Below, in pieces: positions 22,102 through 33,727 of a stretch of 64,000 nt of DNA; the first letter of the stretch is position 1; each line of letters begins with the position of its first letter. Made by a program: the position numbers and the translations under genes. The notes beneath the pieces are model-generated. The model saw only the letters and a list, made by a program, of their open reading frames with translations, ran no database searches and was not told the origin of the DNA. Source of the stretch: Adiantum capillus-veneris (taxonomy: Eukaryota; Streptophyta; Polypodiopsida; Polypodiales; Pteridaceae); contig CM043968.1 of the NCBI GenBank assembly GCA_014529385.2, positions 124,951,518-125,015,517 of the forward strand. Reading direction: 5' to 3'.

Positions 22102-22673
22102 TTAAGGTTGGTTATCTCGTGATTGCATAAGATCTGGCCCTCTTGCTCTTCCTCTACCTTGTCCTCCATTTCTACCTCCTCTTAGATTATCTCCTTGATT
22201 TTGAGGAATGTCTCTAGCAATAGTTCGAGGGTTTTCCTCTTTTGGATAGTTATTTCTATAGTGCCCCATTTGATTGCATCCATAGCACCTAACGTTTGGG
22301 AAGGTCTTCTCCAAGTTCACTGCTACAACTACTCCACGTTGTTGATATCCTTGGTTGAAAGTTCCTCTGGCTCTTCCCCTAAAGTTATTAAATCCATTAT
22401 AGTTCCTTGTAAAGTTGGTTCCTTTGGTGGAAGGAGGCTTAGCCTTGAGAAGGGTATCCTGTATTGATGTAGGCCTCATGGCTTCGAGCGTGACTCAGGA
22501 ATTTGTTGAGGCCTTGAAAGAAACATGCAATTTGTTGCTCAATGGTCATCTGAGGAGCATAGTGTCATAAAGACACAAAATTGGTGTAGTACTCCTCTAA
22601 TGAAAGTCCTAGCTGGTGTAGACCAAAGAATTTGTTCATCTTGATAGCCTGGTGTGCAGGAGGGAGATAGCGT
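22102..22673 (-). pseudogene. gag: E1 gag, C-terminal part
   Basis: Contains the second half of Gag, homologous to E3 Gag: the RYLPPA-like segment at the E2 junction, the LEEYY-NFV segment, an Arg/Gly-rich region, and a zinc knuckle CYGCNQMGHYRNNY in which the last Cys is replaced by Tyr. A stop follows NFVSL and there is at least one frame change near 22480. An RGG-like tail follows the knuckle. The upstream half of the gene continues at 38918 on the other side of E2. Not functional. Confidence 0.82.
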
Positions 22674-24412
22674 TGGTGCAACAAAAGTTGGTGTCCACGC
22701 TATAAAGTGTGCTATGCAGTGCAAGGGGTGCTAACAGGTGCAAGCTAGAGAGCTAAAGTAGGTATGAAGGCCTTGAGCAGGCAGGTGGCAATGGAAATGC
22801 AGGCTTACAATGTTATTTTAGGCTAGGGGACCTCCAAAGTGAGATAATCATGATGGCAAGGCAAGGTTTCCAAAGTGCAGGAATGTGTCCTAAAATGAAG
22901 TGTTCGAGGTGCTCTAGAAGCCTGTCCAGACTGCTCGTCAAACGGAGCCACGATGCGCGGGATAGGTCAGTTCAAAGTTAGAATGCTTTGCAGATCCCCG
23001 ACGGGCAGGACAGGTACAGACAGGTGGTCAGAACTAGAATCAGTGGATACACGTGTAAAGCTTGAGCTATGGAGCATGACGATCTTTTCAGATTGCCATT
23101 CGAAGCTCAGACGGGCAAGTTATGGCGTATGGAGTATTTACAGGGGGTCGGGTATGTGCCCATTGGGCCACATCGATAGGCGTGTTGAAAAGGACTTTTT
23201 TTTGGAGTGGACAAGGTTTTGCGAAAGCATACGATGTGGGAAATCAACCAGAGTTTGCGTCGCACTGATCAAAGTTGTGGGCACTGAGATACGTTCAAGC
23301 CAACAAGCTCACACACGATCATGACAAAGGTGGGTCGGGTTTCTCCTGCATTATGGATCACCGTTCAAGGATGTGGGATGGCTGAAATGTGGTGAGGCTC
23401 TTGGGATATAAATCCAGAAAGAGGAAACCCTATATGGCAAGGCTAAATGAAAACCTCATGAGGATGTGTGGTCTGGAGCACCGACGGCGCACCAAATGGA
23501 GGCTCGAAGATTAAAGTCCTTCCTTTATTGTAAGTTCAAAAGGCAGGTGGTGGTTGGAAAAAAAGGGGTTCTCAATACTCAAGGGGAGGGCCAAAGAAAA
23601 AGTTTTTCCTTCTTTTTGAAGATTAGCAGTGGCGCTGGCGCTAGGGCTTAAAAAGGAATTGTTTTTTTTCCCTTATTAAAGCTAAGAGGTGAAGTGAAAA
23701 GGGGGAAGAACAGCGGGTGTTTTCGAAAAAGGAGAAGGAGAGCTTTTCTTTTGGGGAAAAAGAGGAGAATTGGAAGAGGGAGATTTTTTTTCGTGCGCTC
23801 GATGTTGGCACACGTTGTCCGTGAAGGGGCGCGAAAGAGAGAGGGCCTTGTAGAAGAAGGAGCCAGCGAGGGCTACCAAGAGAAAACATTCCTGCCGAAG
23901 GGAAACCAAAGGTGAATTTTCTCGTCGAGGTTTGTGCGGACGGATTTTGTTTGTCGAGGGAGGTGTGTGCCCCTCTGTATGAAGCGGTGATGGTCATGGT
24001 GCGGCCTAGAGCAGACCGTGTAGATCTTGTACATGGTGTTTTTCGTTGAAGGAAAGCTATCATTACCGGTTTTGGTGTCGTCTCCCTGTCCTTCCCCCCT
24101 TTCTTCTTTGCTCATTTCCAGGGTGTGTGGTGCCGGTGTGTGTGAGCGTGTGCATCCTCTGGTCCCCTGTGTGAGAGAGAAAGAGAGAGAGGTGTTCAAT
24201 TGTGGAAGTGCTGGAAGCGGGCAAGATCAGTGTGATCGCTGTCCAAGGATTGTGCAGAGTGTTTGTGTATTGGGCGAAGTGCAGGCGAGGCCCTGCTACT
24301 GTGAGTTGCTTGTTTTGAAGGTGTTTTCGAGAGGACAGGGGTGTTGTGGATACCCTGAGCTATATAGGGGCCATTGCGTGTGTGTCGGGTGTGTTCCCCA
24401 TTCCCCTCTCCA
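22674..24412 (+). repeat. E2 5' LTR
   Basis: Begins TGGTGCA and ends TCTCCA, matching 37174-38917 over its whole length. TATATAGGGG near the end (24361) resembles other plant LTR 3' regions. Long antisense open frames across the middle are shared by both copies but look like compositional artefacts. Confidence 0.9.
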
Positions 24413-24417
24413 TCTTC

Positions 24418-24430
24418 TGGTGCCCCACTG
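24418..24430 (+). other. E2 primer-binding site (candidate)
   Basis: TGGTGCCCCACTG lies five bases after the LTR end. The leading TGG fits pairing with the CCA end of a tRNA. I cannot assign the tRNA. Confidence 0.4.
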
Positions 24431-24524
24431 AGGAGCACACTGATGCTCTTGTTTGAAGACAAAGCGATGATTTTGGTGATGCCAAAGGTGCGGCCTTTGA
24501 AGAGCAGGTGCTGCTAGAGAAGTA

Positions 24525-25133
24525 ATGGCTTGGACCGGATTTCCCATTTTCACTGGGGTCAAAGATGCAGGAACCTGGCTCCAAGACTATGGGTTGTTTG
24601 TGCTGGAAAGCGGTTTGTCGAGAGAAGACGGTGCGGTACAGGTGTGCCCGCTCCTAGTTCATGGTAAAGCTAGGTTATGGTTCAATGGCCTACGCAATGA
24701 AGAAAAGGAAAATTGTGAAGCCCTAGAGGTGGCTTTTTGAAGCAGATATGTTGCGGATGCGCAGCTGAAAGAAGTAAAGAGAAAGCTAGCCGGTTTGAAG
24801 CAAAGCTTGGAAGCGGATTTTCAAGCATTCCTATGGGAGTTTGAAGTCCTTTGGGGAAAGATGATAAAGGTAACTGCTGCTGAGAATGTTAGGTTTTTAA
24901 AATTGAGCAAGTTTTTGGATTGCCTGCATGAAGAAGTAAGAGACAAAGTGGAGATTGATGGCCCGGTGTCATACAAAGAGGCCGTAGCTCTAGCTAAGAG
25001 GACGAACCAAAAAGATATTAAAGAAATGGGAAGCTAGGTAGGGTTTGCTAGGTGTTGTGATGCCAAAGCAGGTTGATGCGGAGGTAGCCGAGCCAAGGAT
25101 TATGCAAAGAGAAGTGCATGTGCGAGAGGAACC
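24525..25133 (+). pseudogene. gag: E2 gag
   Basis: A Gag core of about 170 codons in one frame: a start around MAWTGFPIFTGVKDA, the RLWFNGL motif typical of retrotransposon Gag, and a helical segment ending in VALAKRTNQKD. It is broken by TGA at 24738 (likely Trp) and TAG at 25035. The frame then stays open to 25133, where E3 was inserted, and picks up again at 35785. No zinc knuckle is visible. It could supply a particle, but this copy cannot make a full protein. Confidence 0.75.
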
Positions 25134-25793
25134 TGTAAGGTCTCTAACCCCGACCAAAAAGAGCACCATTGTACCTTGAAATGAACATAATGGAAAAAGT
25201 TACTATTTTTAGCAGTTTTCCGAATTCTATTAGTGCCATAATGTTTAGAATGCTTTAAAGCTTCGAAACGTATATTAAAATAATTTTAGTAAAAAAATTC
25301 CAAAAATAGTAAGTTTTTGGTCACACGACCCGTCCAGTTTTGATCGTCTCAAAAACCTGCTCTCGTACCCCGAATTTGAAAAAAATGCATTTTCAGACCC
25401 CCGAGGCTACTAAATATGGAAGGTACTCGAACCAGTACGCCTTAGTTAGAGCTTCATATAGCAATTTATGGCATTAAATTCCGACTCGTATGACCTGTTT
25501 TAGCCTAAAACCAATTTTTCCTAAAGTTGTGCGGGGAGGCACCGGGGCTCGAGGCTGTGTGGGAGCAGGTTCCAGGCCACTCTGAGCCAGCTTTAGCAGC
25601 TAGGGGGTGCCCTCTTGCCTTGTAGGAGGAAGCTTCCAAGCTAGAAAGTGGGCGTGAGAGCCAGTTAAATTGACCAACTGGACACTTGGTGGGTAGGTAA
25701 CTAGACTTGCCAATGCATTAACTGAGTGCTCACTCAGATGCTTATAGCAACCCAGATCGATTTTCAGCCTTGAGGAGCCTATTTAAAGGTGTG

Positions 25794-25796
<3 letters not shown>

Positions 25797-25881
<85 letters not shown>

Positions 25882-25921
25882 CTCACACACACACCCTGTA
25901 CACACACACACACACACACAC
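25797..25921. repeat. (CA)n microsatellite in E3 5' LTR
   Basis: A long CA tract with one interruption near 25880-25900. The counterpart in the 3' LTR is 33648-33735 and is shorter. Confidence 0.95.
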
Positions 25922-27186
25922 ACACCTTGGGGAGGTGCTGTCGGCGCACACACAGTTTTTGAAGGAGAAGCAAGGAGGGAGGTGCTGCCAAAATTCTCAT
26001 CTTGAGGACTCATTTGGATCAAAAAATCAAGAGGACTCTCAACCCCTAATCACGGTAATCATGGTTTAATTCCTGCTCTTCTTAATTCTCTTCATTATTC
26101 TCCAAATTCCTCGTTTACTCTGCTTAATCCTAGCTATAATTCCCAATAGCTTCTCTATAAGTTTACATAGCTATACTCCATTACATAATCATCATCCAAT
26201 TAGCTAATTTATTCAGCCATTCATCACTCTTAATCAATGATTAATACATGATTAGGAGAGATTCTCTCTAGGCAGCATAGTTAATAAATTGTCAGCCGGT
26301 AATAATGTAGACTTGATGAAATTCACCCTTTTACCACTCAATAGTAATGTAATTAAGTTAGATTTTTCTCACACATTAAGATGTGATTAAGACAAATTAA
26401 TCCCTCATTAGGCCACTAAGAAGAGAATTTTCTCTCACCTATGCATGCGGTAACTCTGCATCTTTCTAATTGCACTAGGAAAGTGATTGAGCTTTCTTAT
26501 TTCATCTCTCTTGTAAATTAATTAGTAAGATTCTGAATTTCTTAATCATCTAAGCCAAGTGATTAACTTTAGAGCCGGTTCCCATAGGGCAAGTAAAGTA
26601 TTACCCATAAAATTGCTAGGTCTCGAAGGAAAAATCTAACCCCCTTGCATAAGGAAGATTCTTTAATGATTCTAATTTGCCATTTGGTTTGTTATGATTG
26701 TCTCGGACCTTATCTCTTTTTCTTCAAGTTTATCATTTAACGTAGTGAGTATAAAATGGCACCGGTTAAGATAACTCGCTTCGGTGGTGGCCACGATTGC
26801 GAGGCGGGAACGAGCAATGTGAATGGAAAGGGAAAAGCTCCCATGGACGAACAAGCACCGGCCATCTCACGGGCCATTGACGAAGAAATGGAAGAGGTAG
26901 GTCACAATTTCATTCAAGTTGTTTAATTTAACATTGCACACGTTTAGCTAGGAAAGAACATATCCCCAAACATGTTGGAGAAATCCGACGAAAACCTCGG
27001 CATTGAATTCATTTGTATATTAAAGTCTAAAGTAGGAAAGCAATGATTGATGGATATACTGTTTGCAATAGGAAAGAATGTCTGCTAGGGAAAATTTAGA
27101 TCGACATGTTCATTCTATTTCCAATGTTCAATTAGTCATGAACCCCCTCCAGATCACAGGGGGCAGAGTTTCTGGTTAAGGGCTCT

Positions 27187-27305
27187 TGAATCCACGACTT
27201 GCTTTCTATGCGGTGGATACCCATGACTTACTTTCTATGAGGTGGGAACCCACGTCTTGCTTTCTATGCGGTGGGAATGTCCATGTTGTGCTTTCTATGT
27301 GGTGG
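27187..27305. repeat. About 31-bp tandem repeats in E3 LTR
   Basis: Four degenerate copies containing CTTGCTTTCTATGCGGTGG. The same array is at 34999-35118 in the 3' LTR. Each repeat has a GC-richer core and could be a transcriptional regulatory module of the LTR, by inference only. Confidence 0.8.
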
Positions 27306-27982
27306 ACAAACCTAGTTGTATGGGCAGCTAGGTGACAAGGGGAGGACTAAACTCTCGCTGGAGGGGGGATGTTGTACCTCCAGAACATTGGAATTTTAAT
27401 GAATAAGTTTGAGTAGAAGTTTTATTAGAATATTGTCTTGGTGCCACTTTGCAATACTGGTTGAAGGGTTGTCTTAACGAAAATTGTGATTCGGAGTCTA
27501 ATCAAGGAATGTTTATGTTGAACAATTATTGTGGTAGTAATTAGGACACACAAGGAAGTGTGAGTGTGGGGGTGGAAAGTGGGGGCTTGGCTCATGTTGC
27601 CAATGCCTATGAGAAGGGTGGTCCCGATTGGTCGGGAACTCTTTGTCCCCATAGAGTTTAAATCGGTACTAGTAATACTCATTGCCCCTAGAGCGGCGAA
27701 GTCTCAAGTGTATGTGCCTCTGAAACATGGGGAAAAAGGCACTCGAGGTTTCTCTCCTCTTGGAAGGTGGGTCTTAGGATCGCTAGATAGGATAAGTACG
27801 CTTCCCCTGCGAGGTGGAGCTAGATGTCCTTGCTAGTAGGCTTAAACTCGACTCACTTTGTGATGAGAGATCGTCCGCTAGTTGAACCCTGAACCACTTT
27901 GTTTGCTTCCGCGATAGATCTAGTGGCCACCAGGTTCACCATCAGATCCGCCGTTGATACGGTGGGGTGGGGACCTCACACC

Positions 27983-27995
27983 TGGTATCAGAGCC
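27983..27995 (+). other. E3 primer-binding site (tRNA-Met type)
   Basis: TGGTATCAGAGCC two bases after the 5' LTR end. This is the standard initiator tRNA-Met site of many plant LTR retrotransposons. Confidence 0.93.
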
Positions 27996-28105
27996 TAGGT
28001 TAGGCTGAGAAATAAAGTCGTATTGTTTGAATATTTAAAAAAAGGAACTAAAAGTATATAGGTAGCTGATCCGAATTCGTTGCATTGGTGTTGTAGGAAG
28101 ATCCC

Positions 28106-28600
28106 ATGCTAGAATATCGAAAGTTCCAAGTGTTTGAGCTTATTTACGAACAAGCTCGACGATCCCTAGTTTAGCAATTTAGGCGAGATGTCATGGAGAT
28201 ATTGATGAAGGCTCATACGCCACACTCCACTCGCATCGATAGAGGATGGGGACTTGATTGGACACTTGCAGGAGGGATTTACTACATCACCACCCGGAAG
28301 CTAGGATATTTGGCTACCGATTTGAAGAAGATACGTTGGGGAGAAGAGTTGAGGGTGGTGGAGATATTCTACTTGCTGCCTACACGATTGGACCTGACTG
28401 TCTTAGGCGACACCAATCAAACCCTCAACGACTGGCTCTTGGAGAAGGATACCAATGTAATCCCAGCAAATAGAGTCAGAACTTTTGGAGTACCAAAAGA
28501 AGAATCCCGGCTCGACACCATAGTTTATTATCCACTCAAGGATGAGTATATGAACTACTTTACGAACAAAGTAGTGCATCATGTGAACACAATCTCCTAG
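28106..28600 (+). pseudogene. E3 leader ORF (ORF0) between primer-binding site and gag
   Basis: From ATG at 28106 a frame of 164 codons runs to TAG at 28598-28600, with a single internal TAG at 28172-28174. The protein has no zinc knuckle and no transmembrane segment. Its middle carries a W-DWTLAGGIYYI stretch and KKIRWGEELRVVEIFYL. E1 has a homologous ORF at the same place (39547-39861) with matching spacing of YRK, GIFFI, RLKWAEDLQVIEVYF. Conservation between two diverged elements of opposite orientation suggests a real protein. Function unknown. It lies after the primer-binding site, so it is part of the transcript. Confidence 0.6.
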
Positions 28601-28815
28601 GTGTATCTTATACGCAATCCAAAAAGCCATGTAATAAATTGATCATCAGTTATCCTAAACCTTGAGGGGTTTCGATTGTAATAAAATTTTCATCAATAAA
28701 GTGCTTTTTGTCTCTGAATCTCTGCCTCTTGATAAAGTGGGATCTTGAATTTCATTTAAAGTCTCGTGTCTATTTTGAAAATCCAAGTAATGGTATCAAG
28801 AATCTCGTATAACCC

Positions 28816-30370
28816 ATGTAGGCACCGCCTGTTGCTCTATACTCGGTAGCACAAGAGAAGAAGCTCCTCCTTAAGCAGGCACAGCCTCCACTCTTTAAGG
28901 GCGAGGGAACAAATGTGGAGAGAGATGCGGAAGTGTGGATGGAAGCCATGGACGATTACTTTGAAGCTGCGGGAACCCAACCTGTGAATCAGACTATGCT
29001 TGCTATGTTCTGCTTGTCTGGTGATGCCAAGATATGGTGGAAGCAACATTGCAGGGACCTGGATATTAAGGGATCTTCCCAATCATGGGAAGACATCAAA
29101 GCTGCAATAATGGGACGTTATTTACCACCTGCCTATAAAACCTTGAAGATGAATGAATTCTTTTCACTTCGACCAACTGACTTCATCTGTCGGAGAGTAT
29201 TATGCAAAGTTTGTCACTCTTCGGAGATATGCTCCTAATATGACCTTGGAACAACATGTGGCTAGGTTCTGCCAAGGACTAATCGACCCTTTGAATACGC
29301 AGTTGGAAGCTCTCAGGTTGACAACACTACAGGATGCCTTGCTGAGGTCCAAACCTCTAGCTCTTGAAGTACAAAAGGTTCATCAGAATAGGAGGAATCA
29401 TTGGGCAAAGAGGGCAAGGACAAATTCTTGGAATAACAGACCAACCAACCAAGCATATGACCAACGTCCTATTGTGGCTACCACCACAACCATGGAGTTC
29501 CCAGATGTTCGATGCTATGTTTGCGGCGAGTTTGGACATTATAGATCCAAGTGCCCCAGGAATACTCAGGCAACCAGCGCCAATGCCATACCCTTGAATG
29601 CCCATGGGCGTGGCCAAGCTAATGGAAGAGGAGGACGAGGAAGGATGAACAGAGGGCGAGGGCATGGAGCTACCGCCAGAGTGAATGCCGCAGTGGTACA
29701 ACCAACTGTGGGTGATGAAGCAGTGGAGAGAGAAACCTTGCATGCTGCAATTGACAACCCCAATGGTTGTGAGCAATACGCAGTCATTCATACGCTAGGA
29801 TCTCTCAGAGGTGAACAAGTTAACTTCCTTATAGATTGTGGTAGTACTCTTTCATTTCTTTCACCCATATGCATGAGGAAGCTAAAGCTTGATAACTATC
29901 CAACAATCAAGCTAGTGGTAGAGTTAGCAAACGGCAAGGAAGTAGTATCTCAACATTCTACAGAAAAAATCGAATTTGATTTAGGGGGACACCCAACTTC
30001 TGCCCAACTTCGAACCCTACCCTTAAAATTCTTTGATGGGATACTAGGGATGGATTGGCTAAAGAAAAATAAGGCCCATATCCATTGTGCGCAAGGGAAC
30101 TTTACCTTTACAGATAACTTGGGTAATGAAGCCTTAATCCAGGGGGAAAATGGGAGACCTAGGGCTACTCTAGTTAAGGCCAGCAGACTCTTGAAGGGAC
30201 TAAGAAAGGGGCAACAAATTTATGCGATAAAGCTCAACAAGGTGGACCAATCAGACACCTCACTTCGTCCAAACTGGTTGAGGGAGTATGATGATGTATT
30301 CCTTGAAGACCTTACGAATCTTCCGCCACATAGAGAGGTTGATCATGAGATTGAGACTCCCTGGATGTGA
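28816..30370 (+). pseudogene. gag: E3 gag and protease
   Basis: ATG at 28816 is followed at once by TAG (likely a former CAG). The Gag core includes LFKGEG, DAMDDYF-like and IWWKQH motifs. One extra C near 29183 shifts the frame. The second frame (29153-30370) continues Gag, then has the zinc knuckle CYVCGEFGHYRSKC (canonical CX2CX4HX4C), an Arg/Gly-rich segment and the protease with LIDCGST (Asp-Cys-Gly) and ILGMDWL. A further shift near 30355 leads into RT. Gag packages the RNA, and the RGG-type stretch may help bind it. Confidence 0.88.
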
Positions 30371-31423
30371 ACCTATCTCAAAAAGACCTTATAAAATGTC
30401 ACTTCCAGAGGCCATCGAACTCAAGGAACAACTTAGGCAACTCATTGAACAAGGATTCATTCGACCCAGTACTTCTCCTTGGGGTGCTCCAGTTCTTTTT
30501 CATAAGAAGAAGGATGGAACCTTAAGGCTATGCATAGATTACCGTGGACTGAACCAGGTAACTGTCAAGAACAAGTATCCAATTCCAAGGATTGACGAAC
30601 TCTTTGATAGACTCCACGGTGCCAAAATGTTTACAAAGATTGATCTAAGGTCAGGATATTACCAAATCAAAGATCAAGGAATCAGATTTTAGATATTTTC
30701 AGACCTTCCCTGGATGATTATGTCTTGGTTTTCTTTGATGACATTCTGATCTATTCTAAGAACGAGGCAGATCACAAAGAACATGTTCGCAAAGTACTTG
30801 ATCTTCTTTGGGAACACCAAATTTACGCTAAAGAGAGCAAGTGCACCTTTTGCTCACCAAAGGTCAATTATCTTTGATTTGCCATATCGTCTGAAGGGAT
30901 TTCAGTGGACCCAGACAAAGTCAAGGATATCGTTGATTGGCCTCAACCATCCATCGTCAGTGAAGTAAGAGGATTTCTTGGGATAACGGGATGGTACAGA
31001 ATTTTTGTCAAGGACTATGCACGTATTGCTGCTCCTTTGACGGAACTCCTAAAGAAAGGAATGAGGATCGAATGGAAGATCGAGCACGAGTCTAGCTTTT
31101 CTAAGCTAAAATAATTCTTGGTCTCAGCTCCCATTTTAAAGCTTCCAGACTTCAGTAAAGAATTTGAAGTAGCGACCGATGCTAGCAAATTTGCTCTAGG
31201 CGGAGTTCTTACTCAAGAAGGAAGACCGGTGGAATATCCTTCGCGAAAGCTGAGGGATCATGAGAAGAATTATCCTACTCATGATTTGGAACTCTTAGCG
31301 GTTATACATGAGCTGAAGTTATGGAGACATTATCTTCTTGGGCGCAAGTTTCAGCTAGTGACAGACCACAAGAGCTTAAAATGGATTTTTACTCAACCTA
31401 TTCTCAATATGCGACAACGGTGA
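30371..31423 (+). pseudogene. pol: E3 reverse transcriptase and RNase H
   Basis: RT begins with ISKRPYKMS and contains [12 protein letters not shown] and [11 protein letters not shown]. An internal deletion of roughly 100 bp near 30680 removes the MPFGLTNAP region. The FFDDILIYS catalytic motif follows in another frame (about 30735). RNase H spans about 31150-31400 with ATDASKFALGG, HDLELLAV and VTDHKSLKW, so its Asp, Glu, Asp residues are kept. Stops at 31112 and 31421 (the latter likely a former CGA) break it. Not functional as RT. Confidence 0.88.
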
Positions 31424-32520
31424 TGGATAGAGCTATTACAGGAATATGACCTTGACATAAAGTATAGACCAGGGAAGGAAAATGCAGTTGCATATGGTCT
31501 TAGCCAAAAATCCTTTCTCGGAGCTATCTCTATTCCAAATAACCCTGTCTGGGATAGAATCAAAGAAGCATCCTTGGTAGATCCAGAGTACCAACGAATA
31601 GTATCATTAGTCCAACAGAATAAGATACCTAAAGCTAAAGATTACTCTCTTATGGGAGGATGTCTTTACTACAGACATAGACTCTGTGTACCCAGGGACC
31701 TAGCTTTAAAGAAGGCTATTCTGTATGAAGCACACGATAGCCCTACATCTGGGCACACAGGCTATGCTAAGACTCTTCATGCTGTCAGGAGGAGTTATTT
31801 TTGGTCTGGAATGAAAGGAGACATACTTCGCTATGTGAGGCAATGTCTTTCTTGTCAACGGATAAAAGCTGAAAGAATCAAGCTACCAGGGCAACTTCAA
31901 CCTCTTGACATACCCCAGATGAAATGGGAATGCATCAGTATGGATTTTGTTACAGGATTACCTTCTACAGGAGGTTATGATTCTATTTTTGTGGTTGTTG
32001 ATATGCTCACAAAAATGGCTCATCTAATACCCGTAAGGAAAAACTTTACTACTTCAGATATTAGCTGGGTATTCATCAAGGAGATTTTTAGGCTACATGG
32101 TCTACCCAAGCGTATCGTCAATGATAGAGACGCCAAGTTTACATCAAAATTTTGGACTTCGCTTTTCCAATCTATTGGGTCACAATTAGCCTTCAGTACA
32201 GCGTATCATCCACAAACAGATGGGCAAACTGAAAGGGTTAATCAAGTCATCGAGGACATTCTCAGAGCCTATCGTTCGCAAGAACCAAAGAAGTGGTTAC
32301 AATATCTACCTTTGGTGGAGTAGGCTTATAATTCTTCCGAACACAGAAGCATTGGAATGTCACCCTTCAAAGCTCTTTATGGACATGACTGTTTAGCACC
32401 ACTGAACTTCTCAGATCCAACCATCAGGGTAGAAGCCTCTAGGAAGATGTTAGAAGATATGGAAGCTCAGACTAGAGCTATTCACCAAGACATTCAGGCC
32501 GCTCTGGATAGATAGAAGCA
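31424..32520 (+). pseudogene. pol: E3 integrase
   Basis: The zinc-binding HDSPTSGHTG...CLSCQ region is followed by the core with MDFVTGLP (first Asp), NDRDAKFTS (second Asp) and the DGQTER Glu. All three catalytic residues are present. The longest unbroken segment is 31574-32323, ended by TAG at 32321. Another TAG at about 32513 probably replaced CAG. The enzyme would insert cDNA into chromosomal DNA. Confidence 0.9.
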
Positions 32521-32953
32521 CTATGCAGATAAGAACTGTTTGGAAAGAACTTTCAAAGAAGGGGATAAGGTTTTTTTGTGAGTCCAAGGCAGATATAAGA
32601 AGCTAAGCCCAAGGTATTGTGGACCATTCGAGATCATTAAGGTTGTGAGTGATTAGGCCTACAAGCTAAAGTTACCTGCAAACTTGAAGGTTCATGATGT
32701 ATTCCACGTCAACTTACTAAAACCCTATATCCCTAATCCTGATCAATTCTTGGACTCAGATTAGATAGTCATGCCAGCACAAGGATTTCTCGAGCTCCAA
32801 CCTGACTATGTACTTGAAACAAGGGAAAGAAAGTTACGCAACAGAACTATCACGGAGCATCTAGTAAAGTGGAAGGATTACCCTGAAGAAGATGCAACTT
32901 GGGAGGACGAATCAACGCTCATAAAAGATTACCCAAACACATTCTTGAGATGA
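32521..32953 (+). pseudogene. pol: E3 integrase tail and chromodomain
   Basis: After the integrase core come the GPF-like CGPFEIIK and the HDVFHVNLLKPY motif, interrupted by TGA and TAG codons that fit former TGG and CAG. The last 60 residues form a chromodomain: YVLETRERKLRN, EHLVKWKDYPEEDATWE. The two Trp and the Tyr at its start are in place for histone-tail binding. Ends in TGA just before GAGGACATCTC and the purine tract. Confidence 0.9.
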
Positions 32954-32976
32954 GGACATCTCAAATTTGTCACGTT

Positions 32977-32984
32977 GGGGAGGT
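32977..32984 (+). other. E3 polypurine tract
   Basis: GGGGAGGT directly before the 3' LTR start TGTAAGG. Confidence 0.75.
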
Positions 32985-33645
32985 TGTAAGGTCTCTGACC
33001 CCGACCAAAAAGAGCACCATTGTACCTTGAAATGAACATAATGGAAAAAGTTACTATTTTTTAGCAGTTTTTCGAATTCTGTCAGTGCCATGATGTTTAG
33101 AATGCTTTAAATCTTTGAAACGTGAATTAAAATAATTTTTGTAGAAAAATTCCAAAAATAGTAAGTTTTTGGTCACCCAACCCGTCCAGTTTTGACCGTC
33201 TCGAAAAACTGCACCCGTACCCCGAATTTGAAAAAAATGCATTTTCAGACCCCTAGGGCTACTAAATATGGCAGGTACTCGAACCAGTACGCCTTAGTTA
33301 GAGCTTCGTATAGCAATTTACGGCATTAAATTCCGACTCGTATGACCCGTTTTAGCCTAAAACCAATTTTTCCTAAAGTTGCGCGGGGAGGCACCAGGGC
33401 TCGAGGCTGTGTGGGAGCAGGTTCCAGGCCACTCTGAGCCAGCTTTAGCAGCTAGGGGGCGCCCTCTTGCCTTGTAGGAGGAAGCTTCCAAGCTAGAAAG
33501 TGGGCGTGAGAGCCAGTTAAATTGACCAACTGGACACTTGGTGGGTAGGCAGCTAGACTTGCCAATGCATTAACTGAGTGCTCACTCAGATGCTTATAGC
33601 AATCCAGATCGATTTTCAGCCTTGAGGATCCTATTTAAGGGTGTG

Positions 33646-33727
<82 letters not shown>

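Larger units (their letters stand above)
25134..27980 (+). repeat. E3 5' LTR
   Basis: Starts TGTAAGGTCTCT and ends GGACCTCACA. The 3' copy at 32985-35779 differs by substitutions every few tens of bases at its start and fewer later, and by microsatellite length. Open frames inside it are not conserved as proteins. Confidence 0.95.

Noticed and set aside
23641-24462. Antisense open frames in the E2 LTRs (also 38007-38610)
   Set aside because: The two copies are LTR duplicates, so their similarity does not show protein selection. Composition follows the poly-T and GA-rich sequence.
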